Of a stretch of DNA of 16,147 nt, positions 16,040-16,147 are shown piece by piece. The notes under the pieces were generated by a model. It was not told where the DNA came from. It ran no database searches and saw nothing but the letters and a program-made list of their open reading frames with translations. How positions within the stretch are numbered: the stretch's first letter is position 1; the number at the start of each line of letters is the position of its first letter. The stretch is from NCBI GenBank assembly GCA_027073875.1, contig JALTEO010000412.1, forward strand, positions 1 to 16,147, written 5' to 3'. The stretch is from Bacteroidales bacterium (GTDB lineage Bacteria > Bacteroidota > Bacteroidia > Bacteroidales > JALTDM01). The position numbers and the translations under genes were made by a program.

Positions 16040-16147
16040 TCATTTGGTTTGGACTAATTTATAATTCATTTTGGTATAAGGTGGGTGACAGTTTTTTTTA
16101 TTATTTTCTAAATATATTTCCATTGTTCTTATCACATTATTAGGGTC
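16040..16147 (-). CDS. Possible C-terminal end of an unidentified gene (partial)
   Basis: A frame open from the right edge encodes 35 residues and stops with TGA at 16042-16040, 35 nt before coaD. The peptide (DPNNVIRTMEIYLEN..., ending NYKLVQTK) has an ordinary composition and fits a gene tail in a coaD operon, but I do not recognise a family. In AT-rich DNA a 35-codon open frame can occur by chance, so this is tentative. Confidence 0.35.
   Translation of the reverse strand, partial: DPNNVIRTMEIYLENNKKNCHPPYTKMNYKLVQTK

Overview
The window looks like chromosomal DNA of a Bacteroidota bacterium, probably a Bacteroidales-like lineage outside the classic gut Bacteroides. The evidence is AT-rich DNA, no Shine-Dalgarno motifs, several matches to the Bacteroidota promoter core TAnnTTTG, a carboxypeptidase-regulatory/DUF5686 outer-membrane protein, a long PorU-type C25 peptidase of the type IX secretion system, and a degenerate TlpA-like lipid-cell-envelope thioredoxin. 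No phage, plasmid, CRISPR, tRNA or rRNA signal was seen, and no intact transposase.

Layout. Positions 1-4552 (+ strand) hold an envelope block: kdsD (arabinose-5-phosphate isomerase for Kdo synthesis), lptB (ATPase of the LPS exporter) and, 3 nt behind lptB, a DUF5686 outer-membrane protein. A Na/Pi-cotransporter-type protein converges on it from 6238 to 4586 (- strand). From a shared divergent region a single very long gene, a PorU2-type C25 peptidase, runs from 6422 to 11326 (+). The right third is all on the - strand: coaD (16004-15546), a secreted protein with a degenerate thioredoxin domain (15223-13787), then carbamate kinase (13539-12586) and catabolic-type ornithine carbamoyltransferase (12564-11563). 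A short open frame entering from the right edge may be the tail of another gene.

How the genes fit together. kdsD, lptB, the DUF5686 protein and the PorU2-type protein all serve the Gram-negative outer membrane. arcC and arcB form a two-gene unit able to turn citrulline into ornithine, ammonia, CO2 and ATP; arginine deiminase is not in the window. coaD is housekeeping coenzyme A synthesis.

The most interesting material is between genes. A short dispersed repeat occurs four times (1210-1237, 11429-11456, 11489-11516, 15261-15288). On one strand it can fold into a hairpin with two covarying base-pair positions and an invariant tandem G-A mismatch. Two copies sit inside a longer composite block that ends exactly at the start codons of two unrelated genes (lptB and the thioredoxin-like gene). 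Two other copies lie head to head between convergent genes. A separate 88-nt structured element with 8-bp direct repeats at its ends lies at 15345-15432. These look like REP/MITE-like elements mobilised in trans.
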